From Stratiolaelaps scimitus (lineage: Eukaryota; Arthropoda; Arachnida; Mesostigmata; Laelapidae): DNA of 64,000 nt. Below are positions 49,701 to 63,552 of the stretch, in pieces; the first letter of the stretch is position 1; each line of letters starts with the position of its first letter. The notes beneath the pieces were generated by a model. The model was given only the letters and a program-made list of their open reading frames with translations, had not been told where the DNA came from and searched no databases. Location of the stretch: the NCBI GenBank assembly GCA_019614645.1, contig JABWDB010000001.1:16285501-16349500 (forward strand), written 5' to 3'. A program made the translations under genes and the position numbers.

Positions 49701-52019
49701 AGTATTGTTATCTGATTGCATGCAAATATATCACTGTTGCTAATTGTGGGTATGGCGGTGGCCACTTTGAATAGAATGAAAACGGAACAGCCCTCATCTG
49801 AAGGCGAACTGTGCGAGGGCATCTCCTATTTTGGCGACCCTTCACGTAACAAAATGATTTCCAAAAATCACTACATAATGGCGTAACGCAGCTTCACAAT
49901 TGGGGGGCAAGAAGAATATTGACAAGAATTGAGGATCTACGGAAGTTTTCGTACCTTTTTTTATTCATTTATATGCTATCTATTTCGATGTCTATCAGTT
50001 TAGCTTTTCGAAAGAGTACATCAAATTTTTGACACATCCCGTACACTTCCGATATTCTAGTTTTTAAAACCGGAAGATGTTTATTTTATTTGGGCGGAAG
50101 TCAATGAGATATCAGTTAGTTATAGCAGAATGGGATGGCCTTTCTTGAGAGATGCCTATGGGCACATAGCGAAACACAATGGTCACTGTTTTCTGTGAAT
50201 TATTATTGATATTTACCTTCGGAGTACTGGGGAAATACACTACTTCTCATACAACTTCTATTAGAAACGAAACTTGAGCCTGTCTTGCACTATTGACAAA
50301 GTACATCCAAGATAAACATCAAATTATTTAAGCGTCTGAACAGCCGGCCCTAAGAGATAACGAAAACGTTTCACTGTGACAGCCCCAGAGATTCTTATGC
50401 ACTCATATACGATTCAGGTTTGCCCCGCCCTGAGGGGACTACTGTTCAGGCACAGGAATGAGCCCATTAGTCCGTCTAGGCTCCGCACGTCAACAGACCT
50501 CCACATTGGATCAACACCCTTTTAAGCTGCGGATACGCTTCAGCTCCAGCGTAATGCACTTCATTACCCCCTGGAATGGTTACCCAAACGCCAGCCTAGC
50601 GCACGTTCTTATACAATATATCGTACTGTAGAAATGACGCTTTTCTTTTCTTCGCCTATCAATGCACTTTATTCTAATTCGAGCGCGCTTTTATTAGTAT
50701 CCCATTTGTATAAACCGATATCACCCCGAAATGTCCAGTAATAATAACTAGATTCTTGTCCTGGCGTGCGCCGTAACAATAAATCGAAGCGAATTCAGCG
50801 TATCATTGCAAACTCGAAAAGTGTCGATACCTGCTCAACGCCGTGTGACCTAAATACATACATACTTCCATCGTAGTACAACTACTTAGCAGATTGCCGA
50901 TAATAAGCATCACGCAGAGTTCTCATCAGTATGTTTATATCCGCTAGGCGCTTGGTTTTATTTTGAAAAGCATACGAACCGGTTCCAACTTAGCACATAT
51001 CAACAACCATACAGATAACCTATGCATGACCAGATACTCTCGTTTTTCCGACCCTATGTTGGTCATTTAGACATTCGTTCGTTGCGCTTTGATAAAACAT
51101 GATCGAACTATGAGGTTGTTTTAGGACGAAAACTACGACCACCTCATGAACGGGGTCGTACCAACATAATACAATAATGTCATTCAAATTCAATATGTGC
51201 CATTGTGATCGTCAATTATTTGCATTCATTATAAAACACACTGATCTATTTGACGATTAACACAGTGTAAAACCACGACGACGAGGAAAAAGGAGAGGCG
51301 GCAACAGCAGCAGCTAAATTTCGCGTGTAATTGTTGGTGCGCTCAGTTCCATTACAACCGACCAGTTCCTCAGTGTTCTGTCTTTCTCGGGACTCACGGC
51401 CCCGTCTGCACGAGCATCCTCTACGATAGCGAATGACGAAACAAAATAAAGACAATATATTTCCAAAGTCCTTCATACTTGGCCTTCGTTGGTTTCAAGG
51501 ATATTATTCTAGAGAAAATAAATCGATAAATAACGAACTGTACTAATAAACCCGCGAAAGAAGCGAACTAAAACGACCTTCTCGTTATGTTCGGACGATA
51601 GATTCTACAGCGATACCGGCGAATCTCTAAGTCCCAGGTCGCAGTCGGCTTACAAGAATAATGATAATAATAGTAATAATAGTAATAACATTAATAATAA
51701 CCTTTATAACATATAGGCGTATATAATATATATATATATGTTTATATAGAATTAGGCTTTACTTAATTACTCTACAAGCAGCTGTTATGCAAGCAGGTCA
51801 CAGCAGGCATCTGATAATCAGATAGCATCGTAATTACAATCTTCCATACTTGCTTATGCACAGGTTTCGTCCCAAGGACGGATGCGCATTGCCCGTTCTC
51901 GCTTGTACATATATCCGTGGATAGCTGCGCGTGATTATCGCTAAGTGTATCGTTCGGATCGACAGAGTGTATCTTATCTAGCTATTTCTGTGTCGATCTA
52001 TTTAGTTCGTTCATACTCG

Positions 52020-52025
52020 GTTTAT
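52020..52025 (-). terminator. Candidate polyadenylation signal for the RBL1-like gene
   Basis: AATAAA on the minus strand, about 740 bp past the stop codon at 52763. It is a motif match only; an earlier variant signal could be used instead. Confidence 0.3.
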
Positions 52026-52762
52026 TCAATTTTTGTCGATTTTTTCTGTGTTGTTATTTTGAATGTTCTTGCTATTTTTCTCATACATCTGTACATGTGT
52101 GCCTAACACGGAGGCACATCATTATCAATCATTCGCCTTCTTCGTCAACGTGAATATCGCACGCGTCGTCCGACAAACCTCGTATCGTTTACGTCGACGT
52201 TGTTGTCACGATGACAGGCTGATGGAGTCCCAGCGTAGGCTTAGACGTCCACCCTCCATATGATTATGCTCGGTAATGGCAATGATGAGGTTATAATTAG
52301 TAGTATTCGATTTTTGTGCGCCGCACATCATCACACATTGGGCGACCTGTCCGGCGATCGGCCCCTCAATCGTCGACAGCCCAATATGAGAGCAGCATGC
52401 TACCACTGAACAGTCCGTATTTGTAACGATGATGATCGTGAAGGTGCTGTTGGTGACGATGATGATGACGATGATAATGACAATACCAGTTGATACAATC
52501 GACTGATTGATTAATTGATGGTCGATTGATTGATGCGCGAGGAGAAACTCTGACTATTGACTGCCTTCACTCGCGTAGCGAGAATAATGACCTAACATCA
52601 TTCGTGCAGTAATTGGTGTTGTTCGTCGTCCTCGCCTCTGTCTCGTCTAGGTTTGTTTGGTTTCTTACTTTACAATCAGGTGAAGACCAGCCACCAATTC
52701 TTGTCAGCCTCGATTCTACAAACTTTCCTTTACCCATATATATATATATATATATATATCAT

Positions 52763-55700
52763 CTATCTCGACTGTTGAATCGTTGCGGTTTGTGCTCCGT
52801 GCTGGGGGCTAGCCTGTTGTTGCACGAACATTGTTTGAAGGCGATTCTGAAGCCGCTTGGGAATACCCTCACTGCTACCACCATCCATATCCAACGATCG
52901 TTTTGTACCGCGTACAGCTACGATCTCCTCGCCCCGACGCTGTACCATCTTGTTGATATCGGCGAGATCCTAGAGAGTGTAGCAAGATGCAGAGGGATAT
53001 GTATCAGTGATGGAATAATGAATATATATGAAACACAAAATAGAGCATCCCATAAAAACGCATAACGATGATGTTGGAAGTTAGTAAGGGCGTCAGCTCC
53101 AAACGGCCGTGGACCAACAGTTTCAATGAAGATTCAACAAAGAGATTACCGCTTACTATCGAACCAAACGTAAAAGGAAACACGACATAGGCAATAGGTA
53201 TTCAGATGTTCACAGACCTTTGCCGGGCTTTGCTGAATACGGAACGTTTTCGCGTTGAACGACGTCGGCATGTTGTTCCCCTTGTACGGACTGACGAACA
53301 CCTTAAGGTCATTAGCCACTTGCAAAGGCTTTGGCGACCCGAGACCAGCATGCGGCCGCGGCAAGGGACTAAGTAGCGGATTATTAGCTCCCGGCAAACC
53401 GCCCAAGTTCTCGCCGTTTCTGAAACTCAGCAGGAATGTCCGCACGCGCGGTACGAACACCGAGTTGTAAAATTTGATTATGTCACCCCTTGGACCATCC
53501 TCGAATGTCTGCGAGGTTCCGGCCATGCCGCCTGGCGTCGGTGGCGGCGGCGGCGGCGCAAGACCCGTTGTAGGCTGTCCCGAACTTTCTGTGGCACCCG
53601 ACGACGGCGGAGATTCCCCTGGCGCTAAGGACTCTGATGAAATGAGTACACTGCGGTACACGTGACTCTGCGAATTCGGCTGGCTCCTGCAAACGAAGCA
53701 GCAAAGCAAAAAAAAGAGAACGATGATCGCACGTGATCGCAACTGAAGTCTCATTTCAGTTTTGCCGTTCGTGTTTCGTGTGATTTTCGATAAATAGTCG
53801 AATCGACCTAAAGAATCGTACTAATCTCTCTGTACGATACCTGCATCAAAAGTTATGGCATTTCTTAATGTCTTTTATTTATGTTATTGTCATTGTTATT
53901 GAACAGGTGGTGCAATGTATATATATCTATATATAGATATATATATATATATATATAGAAGCTCAGTGCGCAACAAGCCTTACCTGTAACACTGGGTGAT
54001 GTCCAGGAACGCCTTCTCAATGCGGAACAACTTGCATAGCGCGTATACACAACAAAGGATCATTTGGTCGAGGTGTCGATCTTTCAAGATCGACGTTTCG
54101 TGGACCATCACGTGTTCAAGCATCGTCCAGGCTTTGGAGAGATGCTCCTCGGGTATCTGTAGATTAGCGCAAAGGTGTCGCAGCCTCACCGAAGCCAAGA
54201 AATAAACCTTTCGGAAAAACAGACCCCAGCTGCCTTTCACCGCCTCAACTGTGGGAGCAGCGGGAATCTCCATCGCTGGAATGAGCTGTCCCGAAGCAGT
54301 CATCATGAGACGAACTGTACCTAAACAACGAAGCAAGTTCAACTTGTCAATTTTAGTCATTCTGTGGTAAACTGACTCGAGACTGACTGACGAAATCGAT
54401 AGGCAGCCAGTCGTCGGTAATGACTAATTTTCCCTTTTCTCTTTAGAAACTCGTGTCCCCAATAGCATGCCATGCATAAGCGCATTACCGGTGTGAAGCA
54501 GCAGGGTAGGAGAAACATCTTTAGATGTGCTCGTCGCTCCCTTTCGACCTTGAAAGCATTCGTGCTAAACGCGGTAATTGCAAATCGCCCATGTGCCTGC
54601 ATGTTGTATGCAAAACACATGCGCTTAGACATCACATTGTTTTGTACACAATAGCGAACGGTAATAATAAAAGCCACTGTTTTAGGGGCTAGAATGTCAT
54701 GTATCGACACCGTCGACATTCAATAATCATGCGAACCTTGTGATCGTGTTAGGTCGTTATCGTCGATTCGGCTTCGAAATTGCACTGAAAGCGACTGAAA
54801 GAGAAATTACGAAAATGACGTTGCTTGAAAGAATCACACCACACTACAACCGTATTGATCGTGTTACCGTTGGCGCTTGGGCTATCGCTGGTCGTGGCTC
54901 CGAAAAGTTTTCGCCGGGCGACACTGCCAACTGTCGGTGAGGCCAGCTCGGAGCGATTAAGCAACCGGAACACCTCTGCAGACCACCAGAAATAGGTGCG
55001 TAGCGATGGTAACGGAGACAGTAGCAGCAGCAGCAAGAGTTGTTGTTGTTGTTATGTTGGTGTTTGCAGAACGATAGGAACAACAGGGACGAGCGGGATC
55101 AGGACAGGGTATAACGACACACGAACATAAAATAAATGAAAAAAAAAAACACAAACAATGCAAAAATAACACGAAACGCACAGACAAACTCACACAAACA
55201 CTTGGCGAAAACAGTAATGGATGACCAAGGAAAAAAAGTATGGCTAAATGCGCGAATGTGTTCAGAGTTGGACAGAATAAAGAACAAGACGTAGGATAGT
55301 ACCGAGCCCTGCAACTGCTTACCATTGAGCATTGTTTTTTTGTGAACGGCTGTTGTGGCTATAATTTGTAACACGTTTTTTTATAAAAGTGACTGTCATG
55401 CAAAATGCAATGCAAGCAAAGCAGGAAGTGAACACCCGTGACGGCCCGTGATGTCGAAGCGGATGAGGCCATATAAGGCCTATGTTATATATATGGCAGG
55501 CTAAATGAGCAGCATAATGTTGTAAACTGCGGAACGAAAAAGATTGAATGCTTTAAAACAGTGTTTGATCGTTGTACTTACCCGTACGTTGGGGAGCGTT
55601 AGCCATATCCTGGCCGTTTCCATGCCCATTGAGCTGCAGCTGGCTTGGTAGAAGGACCTGTTGAGCTTGGGGCACCTGCTTCGAGCCGAGTTGTTCCCAC

Positions 55701-58700
55701 ACAGGCGAGTCGGAACGCCATGCAATGCATTCCAATATTTGTTCCTCGATCTGCACATGAGTTCATAAACGCTATGAGATAACATCTGCCCTTCAGAAAC
55801 TGGCACCACAATTCGAACTGAGAATTTTGAACTAAATACTGAGATATCACGCGAGGCTGTTCCTTGCTCATCATGGTTGCATCTCTGAATTCTGACAGGG
55901 ACATTTATGGATCTCGTCGAGCCCCTCATCGAGTACACACATCTGCGCCAGCTACGGTAAGTGCTATGCTGCTGCTATCGTGATTCCCGGAGCAAACAAT
56001 CGTCATCAAATAAAAAATGAGACACTAGACTTGAAGTCATAGTAACAATAATAGCACGAAATAGAACGTGGTAAATTCTACGCTGACGTCGTTTGTCTCC
56101 TCCGGCGTTCACCATGGTGCGAGAGAGACGAGTCCTACTCACCCTATTGAAATGTTTGACCACGTCCCGTGAGAGCTGCTGCTCGGAGCGAATCACCGGC
56201 TCGATGATACGATAGTAGTCATAACCTTTAAGTCCAAACACGTTTAGTACCCAAGGAAAGAGCGTTTCCTTCGAGTTGTATGACAACATCACGATCTCCA
56301 GACAGCTAGCAAACAAAGACCGCTGAAACTGCTCTTGTCGCAAGGAAACACTGAAGTTGTTTAGCGGTTTGCTGGTGGCATTGTGCTCCAGTGTAAGGAT
56401 GGCCTCAAGAACTTTGTAGAAGAGCGCCTCACCAAGCGCTAGACGCTTCTTCGCAAAATCAAACAGATCAGGATTAGCTGGTAGATCTCTGTCTTCGTCC
56501 TGAAATAGCGGAGAAGGAGCAACATGATACAAAGAGCAAAACGAGATTGAAATACACAAACGACAAACAAATGCATTATTATTATTATTCTTACGTAAAT
56601 TCATATAGGCTTCGACAAATCAACTTAATCAAATTTACAACCCAATCGTACTTTTTTGACTTCCATTTAGCGATAGCCAACGAATTTCATTTATTTTAAG
56701 TGTCAAATGTTAAAAATATACTTGGAAACCACAATAGAGCAATCGTACAGATAAAAATCGAAAGCGAAATCATATATATTAGGTTGACCCCAAGTATATT
56801 TTTAACATTTGAGACACTTAAAAATAATGAGACTCCTATTAAACAGGAACTATTAAACTCCTAAACCTCCTGACATAAACAGGAGGTTTAAACATGTTTG
56901 AATAAAAACTGAGTGCTAGTTAATGGCTCCATGTTGTTTTCAAATAACTTTAAGGAATGTCTTTCGCGAAAGAAATGCCCCCTATGTACATCAAATTTAT
57001 GGAAAATACGTTGTGCATATGAGAGAAGAACCGACTAAACAGTTGGCCATCATGAGAACTTAAGCATTCGTTTTCAGCTCACCCTTTGGGCCGCATAGGC
57101 CTTGCAGAACATTTCTCCCATCTCCTTGATGGTCTGATCGATCGTTTCAGCCGGGTTGGGTACAATCTGAGCAAACATGTGACTAAGTGCTTCGGACGGC
57201 ATGTGGTTACGTCCGATTAGTAGGCTATGGAGCTTCGACGCGCCCTGAGTGGCAGTCGATACGGGACTGAGATTAATGGCTGGTTCTCGGTTGGTCAGCA
57301 GGCCGCGGCCAGTTAACGGTGTCTGAAGACCCACTCCGGCACCAAGTGCACCCTGGCGTCTCATGTACTCGACCAACGAACGACAGAGCGTATCATGCGC
57401 TTCCGACTCGGAGACGGGTTCTACACCAATTTGTTGGCAGGCATCTTCAGCCAGGAACACCTGCTCATCCAACTCACCCGCACGCAACACGGACAACTCG
57501 TACGACTGTTTGAGAGCTGTCGATCAAAAACGAACACGGTATCATTAAGAGGTAACTCAAATGAGAGATCAATAAGAGGTAGCCACCTTTACGAATGGAG
57601 AAAATGAGCATAGATGACACCTTTTGCATTACTAAGGAGAGCCCTTTATACCAGACATTACTTATGGTTTCTATCTATAATTCCAGAAGTGTCGAGGCGA
57701 GTTACTCACATTTGATATTGTGCTCGACATCCTTGATTTCCACCGAGAGACTTAACGTAGTCGCGCTTCCTTTTAACGTTCCCATTTGTACAAGTTCCCT
57801 GACTGGCTTTTGCAGGTAGTAAATTCGCAGGATATTAGCGTCTGAGAACACAGCTTTGTGCGTCTCACACAACGATCGCAGAACGCCAACAACTTTCAGA
57901 TCGGAACTATCTGCACTGCATTTGCCCAATTGCTCTGCAATAGCATACAAATAAATGGCATAGTCAGTCAAATGAAATTCCAATTATTCTATAATAATTA
58001 CGGCTGAAGACTTCCATTCCCGGCGCATAGAGGATAATATCAGTGTAAACTCACCGATATGCGTCTAGTACAACCAGAAGATAGTACATAACCAGGTTGA
58101 AGATAGTACATACCCTGATAGAAGTCCTGATTAAGCAGATCGGTCCTGTCGCCGTGCAGGCAGGACACGTAGAGGAAGTCGAGACAACACAAAAGCAAGT
58201 GAAAACATGACACCGTTTCCGTGTTAATTCGGCTCTTCAGAGCGATGTACAATAGCCAGCACAGCCTATAGAGATCTGAAACATCCAACAACCAGAATAA
58301 CGTAATTAGCGACTAAAAAAGAAAGGCTAAACTCCAAACCTATGTATAAACTCTAAATAAATTCTGACCTTATGTTTCAAAAAAACAAAAAGAAAATCGA
58401 GATTAATAAACATAGCAATACGAATAATGACAATATTACTCATTAATATAGTAGGACTAATGTAGTGAGGGGATGGCGGCAGATCTGCGAAAACCGATCG
58501 ATTATTCGATCCATTACGCTCTCTACACTAACGCGCTTGACATCGAAATGGTTCGACGTTTAAGCATTGAAGCCAACGTGTACAGAAAGACTTTTTTTTG
58601 TTTTTTCCAGCTGACCCTCAGCTGTTCCCCTATCTGACAGGCCTCAGCTCTTAACCTTTTAGGTATTACTATGTACAGAAAGACTATGGTGTAACCAGCT

Positions 58701-58803
58701 CCTTCTTAATACCTCCGATTTGTCCAGGCCGAGGACAAAGACAACGATGCCGACAGGAGGCTTGCTATCAAGCAACACTTTATAAAACAGCAGATAACAT
58801 AGA

Positions 58804-58845
<42 letters not shown>

Positions 58846-61800
58846 TAGACTTTAGGCTATTCGATCATAGGTAGTAAAATTTAACAGTTAACTGACCCGG
58901 ATATCAATTGATTTCAGGAAGGTGTCATGAATTCGCACACATGAACAATGTCGCTTGCAATTCGTAATTCAGCTAAGTCAACTACGTCATGGGAGATGAC
59001 CAACAATATTTATGCAGGTGAATTTAAGGTTGAGTGAATACTGAACAAAACATGCTGGGCTTCTCCGGGGTACACCGAAATAGCATTATAGTTTCTGATG
59101 GGCTCTGCTTCAGCCGATGCATACGCCTTTATTTAAGCTGGTAACAGGCAATTTCCTCAGGCTCACAACGACGCCCTCTGTTGAGTTCATCCCTAAGTTA
59201 ACAGTGGCTCTATCTCTATTTTAGACTAGGCAATTATCCAACTAATTAGTTAATGAATCAATTCGCCTATCATTGAACATACCGGTAACTGTGGTAGGTC
59301 CACGATGCCGTTTACCACGGTTTGCAGCACCGCTGCGCTCGAGTTCAGGTGGACCTTTGAATATCTGACCGAAGACTTGATGAAATTTTGAGAAGACAAT
59401 CGTAGTCACGTTAAACGATTCGCGCAACGAGTTGAGTCGCCTCCGCATATTGCTGTCTAGGTTGACCATATCAGACCATTTCTCCATCTTGCGAAAGAAC
59501 TCTAACAGACTGAAAGTGTTTACATAATTAGCCACATGAACAAATAACTGCTTGGTGTCCCCGAGGTGAATGCCATATTAAGGTAGATTAGCATAGCATA
59601 CAAAAACCACGGAACCCATTCCAGTGAAATAATGAACGTTGATGAAACATCATCGTCTCAGATCGAAATGACTCGTACTGTAATGTGATAACTCAGCAGT
59701 TACAGTGATAGCTAAGAATAGTGGTAACGAAAAAATTTCAAAGCGTTCCTCAAAGTTGAGATTCTCCAAGGGAACTAGCTGACGTCCCCTCTACATCGTA
59801 TACAAGGGATCAGGCTCGAATACGCAATTATACGACGATCCTAAGTGAATGCAAATGTAGTACGTAGCTTGAATACAAATGAATACCAAATTGACCGCTA
59901 TCATTGTTTTGATTATTTGCAAATCGAGCATAGGGTTTGTAACATGACGGTTCTGAACACCTCGTAGTACTGGCTTCGAAAAACATACTCGAGTTCGCAC
60001 GTTGACAACAGTCCGCGCAGGGAAACGCAGTTACCCTGCAAATTGGATGCGGCGGCCACGGTCGGCATCGAACCTAAACGGCAAGCAACATACAAGCTAC
60101 AAGCTAGCCAATGCCGGCAGTCTCCCTGCAATGAACACATTGTAATGCATGTTATTCACAGATATATTTATAGGTATATCTCGGTTTTATAGTTGAAACC
60201 GAGAGACGGGTGTGAGAATCTGTCACGCTTATAACGGGTTTACAATTTCTGTCGAAGTTCAAGGTGAACTCTTCGTGTGCAAACATATGTGATACATTTT
60301 CCTATTATTGTTACATAATTATTATTTTAAACCCGTCCACCATTTACTTAGCGTGTATGTGCATGATAGTCTAATTGCGTGGCTGGATTTAATGATGTCT
60401 GACCGGACGTTGATTTTCTAACCTGGCACCTCATTGCAGAGTTGCTACGTTTAGTCGCCGAATGCACTTTTTAAATAAATACCGCTAGAAGCTCAAAACG
60501 GTTGGAATTCCGACAACTCAGATCCATAAGGCCATCCGCGGCATCGCGACGAGGTGATGCAAACCAACGCGCTACCATTCTTGCTAACAGATTAGTAGTG
60601 CCTAATCAATTCTCCAAGAGATTTGATAAACTTTACATGCGCCGTGCATTGAGCATAGTGATTAAGTAGAACATTGACGTGTGTTTTTCGATGGATGTAT
60701 TAATCTATTTGTCGCAACGAGAACAGCCCCCTACAGGGGTTCCTCTAGCGTCGACGATGAAAGAGCATACACACTTTAGAAAGCTCTACGCTCGTTTCGT
60801 GATGATAATACCGATGCCGGTCTTGGTCGGGACGTCCAGGGAAGATATACCCACACACACATACAAACACCATATGCAGGCCCAACACAGAGTATTATAT
60901 TAAATCATAGTGATTTGACAACTTCCTAATGTTCGTTTGCCACCCTTTTAGCTCCAAAGAGCTAAAAGTGTTCCTCTCGTAGATTAGCAACATCAAATGT
61001 TTGCACATATTTAGTCAGTCGGCACGTTATGGGCACAGCACGGATGTGCTGTAAGCCTACTTTGGTCTCTTTGCCCACACGTAAAAGGATACTGCTTCGA
61101 TTTTTAAACCTCTATCTGAGCGTCCCATTTATGCTGTTACTGCCAACTTAATAATTAGCGAAGGTGCCTGCGCCCAGCGATTTCCTATGATATATATATA
61201 TATATATCTATATTTAGGAATCATTGAATTTTGTGTACACTATTTTCTGTCTCTTGCCAAATAGAACATTTGATATAAAACACATGTACATAAAAGGTGT
61301 TCAGTCAACCTAAACACCAACAAGTTTAGGTTAGGCGAAACATGAGATTAAACAAAACGTAGCATTGAACGCTTACTGCGCATATACGGGTATTAATCAC
61401 CTTAAGAGCCGTCAACCTGCATTGATAAGCGTATGATTTAATCTTAGACCCAACGAATATCTCCAAGATTAGTATGCATGTACTGAAATAGATCCCGAGA
61501 AAGCCAGATATAATATAATAGCATCATTATAAATATCAACCGAGTGAAGATGATAACACCAACCACTGATTCGATATTAACAAGGTGATCTTTGCTTAGG
61601 TTAAATGAGTTCCTTCTAAAATGATCATCTGCTGCTTAGCGAGTGTGTTCCCGCCCTGCGGGAAACTATTGTATTTACAGCGTCTACCCATCAACTGTAT
61701 ATAGTGGAACTAAGTCTTGGCCGCCGACAATCAACAGTCCTGCTGAAAATACAGCGTTTCGCTGACGGAAAACTACACAGAAAAAACGATTCGACTGCTC

Positions 61801-62648
61801 TAATAAGTATACAGGCATGTTTTGTTACATTGTATTCATACACTTGTTTACATCACTGCATTCGTTAAGCAAAATGATTTCATTTAGAAAGTGTATATTT
61901 CGTCATTTCTTGTACTAATTACTACTAGCACCGTAACTACGTCTGCTTTGTTGATTAAACCAAATAAAAATTACACGTAAGCTTGACCCATAGTAGCAAA
62001 CAATTATAAGCGGGACATTTGCAAAAATCAATATTGCAAAATGCATCCGTTTACTCGCTGCTTACTCTCCCTGCCCAGCGATTTAAAGGTAGCGGCGACC
62101 TGTGCCGAAGACATCTGTGAGACACAGGCGAGGGAGAGCGGCGAAGGCCGAAGTCGGGGTCGGCATCAGCGACTCCGCCACAGGCGAACCTCACAAGAGT
62201 CGCGCACAAGACGACTCGATAGCCTTCTCCTCCTCCTCGAGTCCTACATACATCACAGTGAAGCCTGCAATCAGCTGCATCATTTCCATGGCACACCCGC
62301 TCAAATCGACGCGCACTTAGTGTATAGGGACATTCGACGTGCTGACGTACGTTGCACACGCCGCATTGCGTTGCTTTCAATCTTAAATTTGCGAAATGCG
62401 CGGGAAATTAGCGCGGGTGATGCGTGCGTAAATTGCACTGTCTCTGGCTCGCTGTGCCGCGCTTCATGGACATGGACACCGGGACGGAAGTGATCTGTTG
62501 AGATATTTACCTCGAGTGTGTAATTCCTGGCAATTGCGTCGAAAGCCTGTAGCGCTTCCTGCGAACTCTGCCGGTCGAGGTTGAGTGCCGAGCATACCGA
62601 TTTTAGACGATCCTGGACCGCTTGGTCCGCCTCACTTGAAACGCCCAT
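52763..62648 (-). CDS. RBL1: Retinoblastoma-like pocket protein (p107/p130 type), twelve coding exons, 989 aa
   Basis: Exons on minus: 62648-62511, 60125-59989, 59509-59283, 58275-58114, 57934-57710, 57516-57083, 56499-56143, 55750-55582, 54975-54868, 54320-53984, 53686-53218, 52969-52763. All introns are GT-AG, phases agree and the total is 2970 nt. Pocket proteins bind E2F/DP and repress cell-cycle genes in the nucleus. Order: N-terminal cyclin-like fold (NYTLEGDC, HWLACSLYVACR, 40-300); pocket A from TPLTGR (362-367) to about 577 (VKHFNR-IEEQILECIAW); spacer with R638-K-L-F cyclin-docking motif; pocket B from about 681 (GSWGLFFRKVYFLASVRL) with Y745, K749, Y838 and N839 matching the LxCxE-cleft residues; a proline-rich insert (785-822); and a tail starting DLADINKMV. 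The spacer motif and pocket-B insert mark it as p107/p130-like rather than RB1. The start is the ATG at 62648; no upstream in-frame ATG is supported. Confidence 0.95.
53918..53957. repeat. (TA)-rich palindromic microsatellite in an RBL1-like intron
   Basis: TATATATCTATATATAGATA followed by TA units, lying in the intron between exons 10 and 11. Confidence 0.85.
54868..54975 (-). other. Spacer exon 9 of the RBL1-like gene carrying the RxLF cyclin-docking motif
   Basis: This 108-nt exon (phase 1 to phase 1) reads EVFRLLNRSELASPTVGSVA then RRKLFG and a Ser-rich end. It matches the p107 spacer, where a SPTAGS-RRLFG motif docks cyclin A/E-CDK2. Such a short exon is easy to miss; without it the frame still closes, so it could be alternatively spliced. 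Confidence 0.85.
56704..56811. repeat. Intronic foldback in the RBL1-like gene
   Basis: CAAATGTTAAAAATATACTT then GG (56704-56725) is exactly complementary to 56790-56811. Pairing continues outward with small gaps to about 56690 and 56827 (TTATTTTAAGTGTC side). The loop is about 64 nt. It lies in the intron between exons 6 and 7 and has the size and form of a short foldback or MITE. Confidence 0.85.
58806..58841. repeat. (TA)n microsatellite in an RBL1-like intron
   Basis: About 17 TA units in the intron between exons 3 and 4. Confidence 0.95.
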
Positions 62649-63552
62649 CGTTGTACGACAAGGTTGTGGCCGTGACACGTATAGTAGTCAGGGGTGAGCT
62701 GTCGCCAGCCGCAACAAACAAATATGAAGCTGGAATACAACGAAGTCAGCATAAAACGTTGAACCGATGTCTATTTAATGTTGGAGATTTAACAGCAGAC
62801 GGGCTTCTTCCTCTACAAACTGCCTGTCTTGTCCCGCACAAATAACAACCAGCCGGTACAAACGTAGCGCGTGTCCACACCACGGTAATATTCCTTCGGA
62901 TAGCTCCTTAGCTCGACGGTGTCCGAGGACAGCACCCCGTCAAATGAAGGCAAAATACCCCCGGGGCAACAGTCAGTAAGTCAATCGGGCAGGGAGTCGC
63001 TCGCTAGTGTTGTCTCCTTTTTAATCGCTATTCACACAACGTAACGATGGGCGGTATCAGTGGCAGCAGACAGATCCTCCTGATCAGGAGGACCTTCCTA
63101 ATGCACTCGCCCCACGAGGCACAAGCATCGCTCCTACACTGTCACGACAACGAACGCGTTTGTTCTAGCTGATGGGTGCTCCTTGCAACGTATCGATCGA
63201 GTGGGCCAGCAGGGCAGTCAGTCAGTCAGCCAGCCGGAATACACGGCGGGTGCACACGAAGATCCCTCCCGTAATCACACCCTAGCCCAAGGATGCTGCT
63301 GTACGGGGACAAATGGCAATGGTTTACGGCCGTGGTTGGGGAGGTAGTCACAAGCGTGCGTACGATTGACAATCGGCCGGCGCACGGCCAACGATACGAA
63401 GTATTGCTACGAGAACGAGTTGGGGGTTCACAATATAACTCGCAGGGCTACTGCTATCTGAAAGTACTCGTAGTAGCGGTGGTGGCAGCCACCATCGCAT
63501 CACATCACCAGTAGCAGCCCTTTGTCTATGTGGTCGCCGCCAGGAGTCGGCG

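Larger units (their letters stand above)
42350..52020. other. Intergenic, no gene recognised
   Basis: This stretch contains the double foldback and repeat-family copy near 43.8-44.0 kb, a hairpin at 46206-46255, and short repeats at 46613 and 47620. Frames at 49084-49671 (minus) and 49167-49613 (plus) overlap on opposite strands. Neither has splice context or known motifs. Confidence 0.4.

Noticed and set aside
57505..57516. Alternative acceptor ...AAACAG|TCGTAC for RBL1-like exon 6
   Set aside because: It would start in phase 0, but the preceding exon ends with one extra base (AAA T|GTGAGT). The acceptor at 57516 keeps the frame and gives NIKSLKQSYEL.
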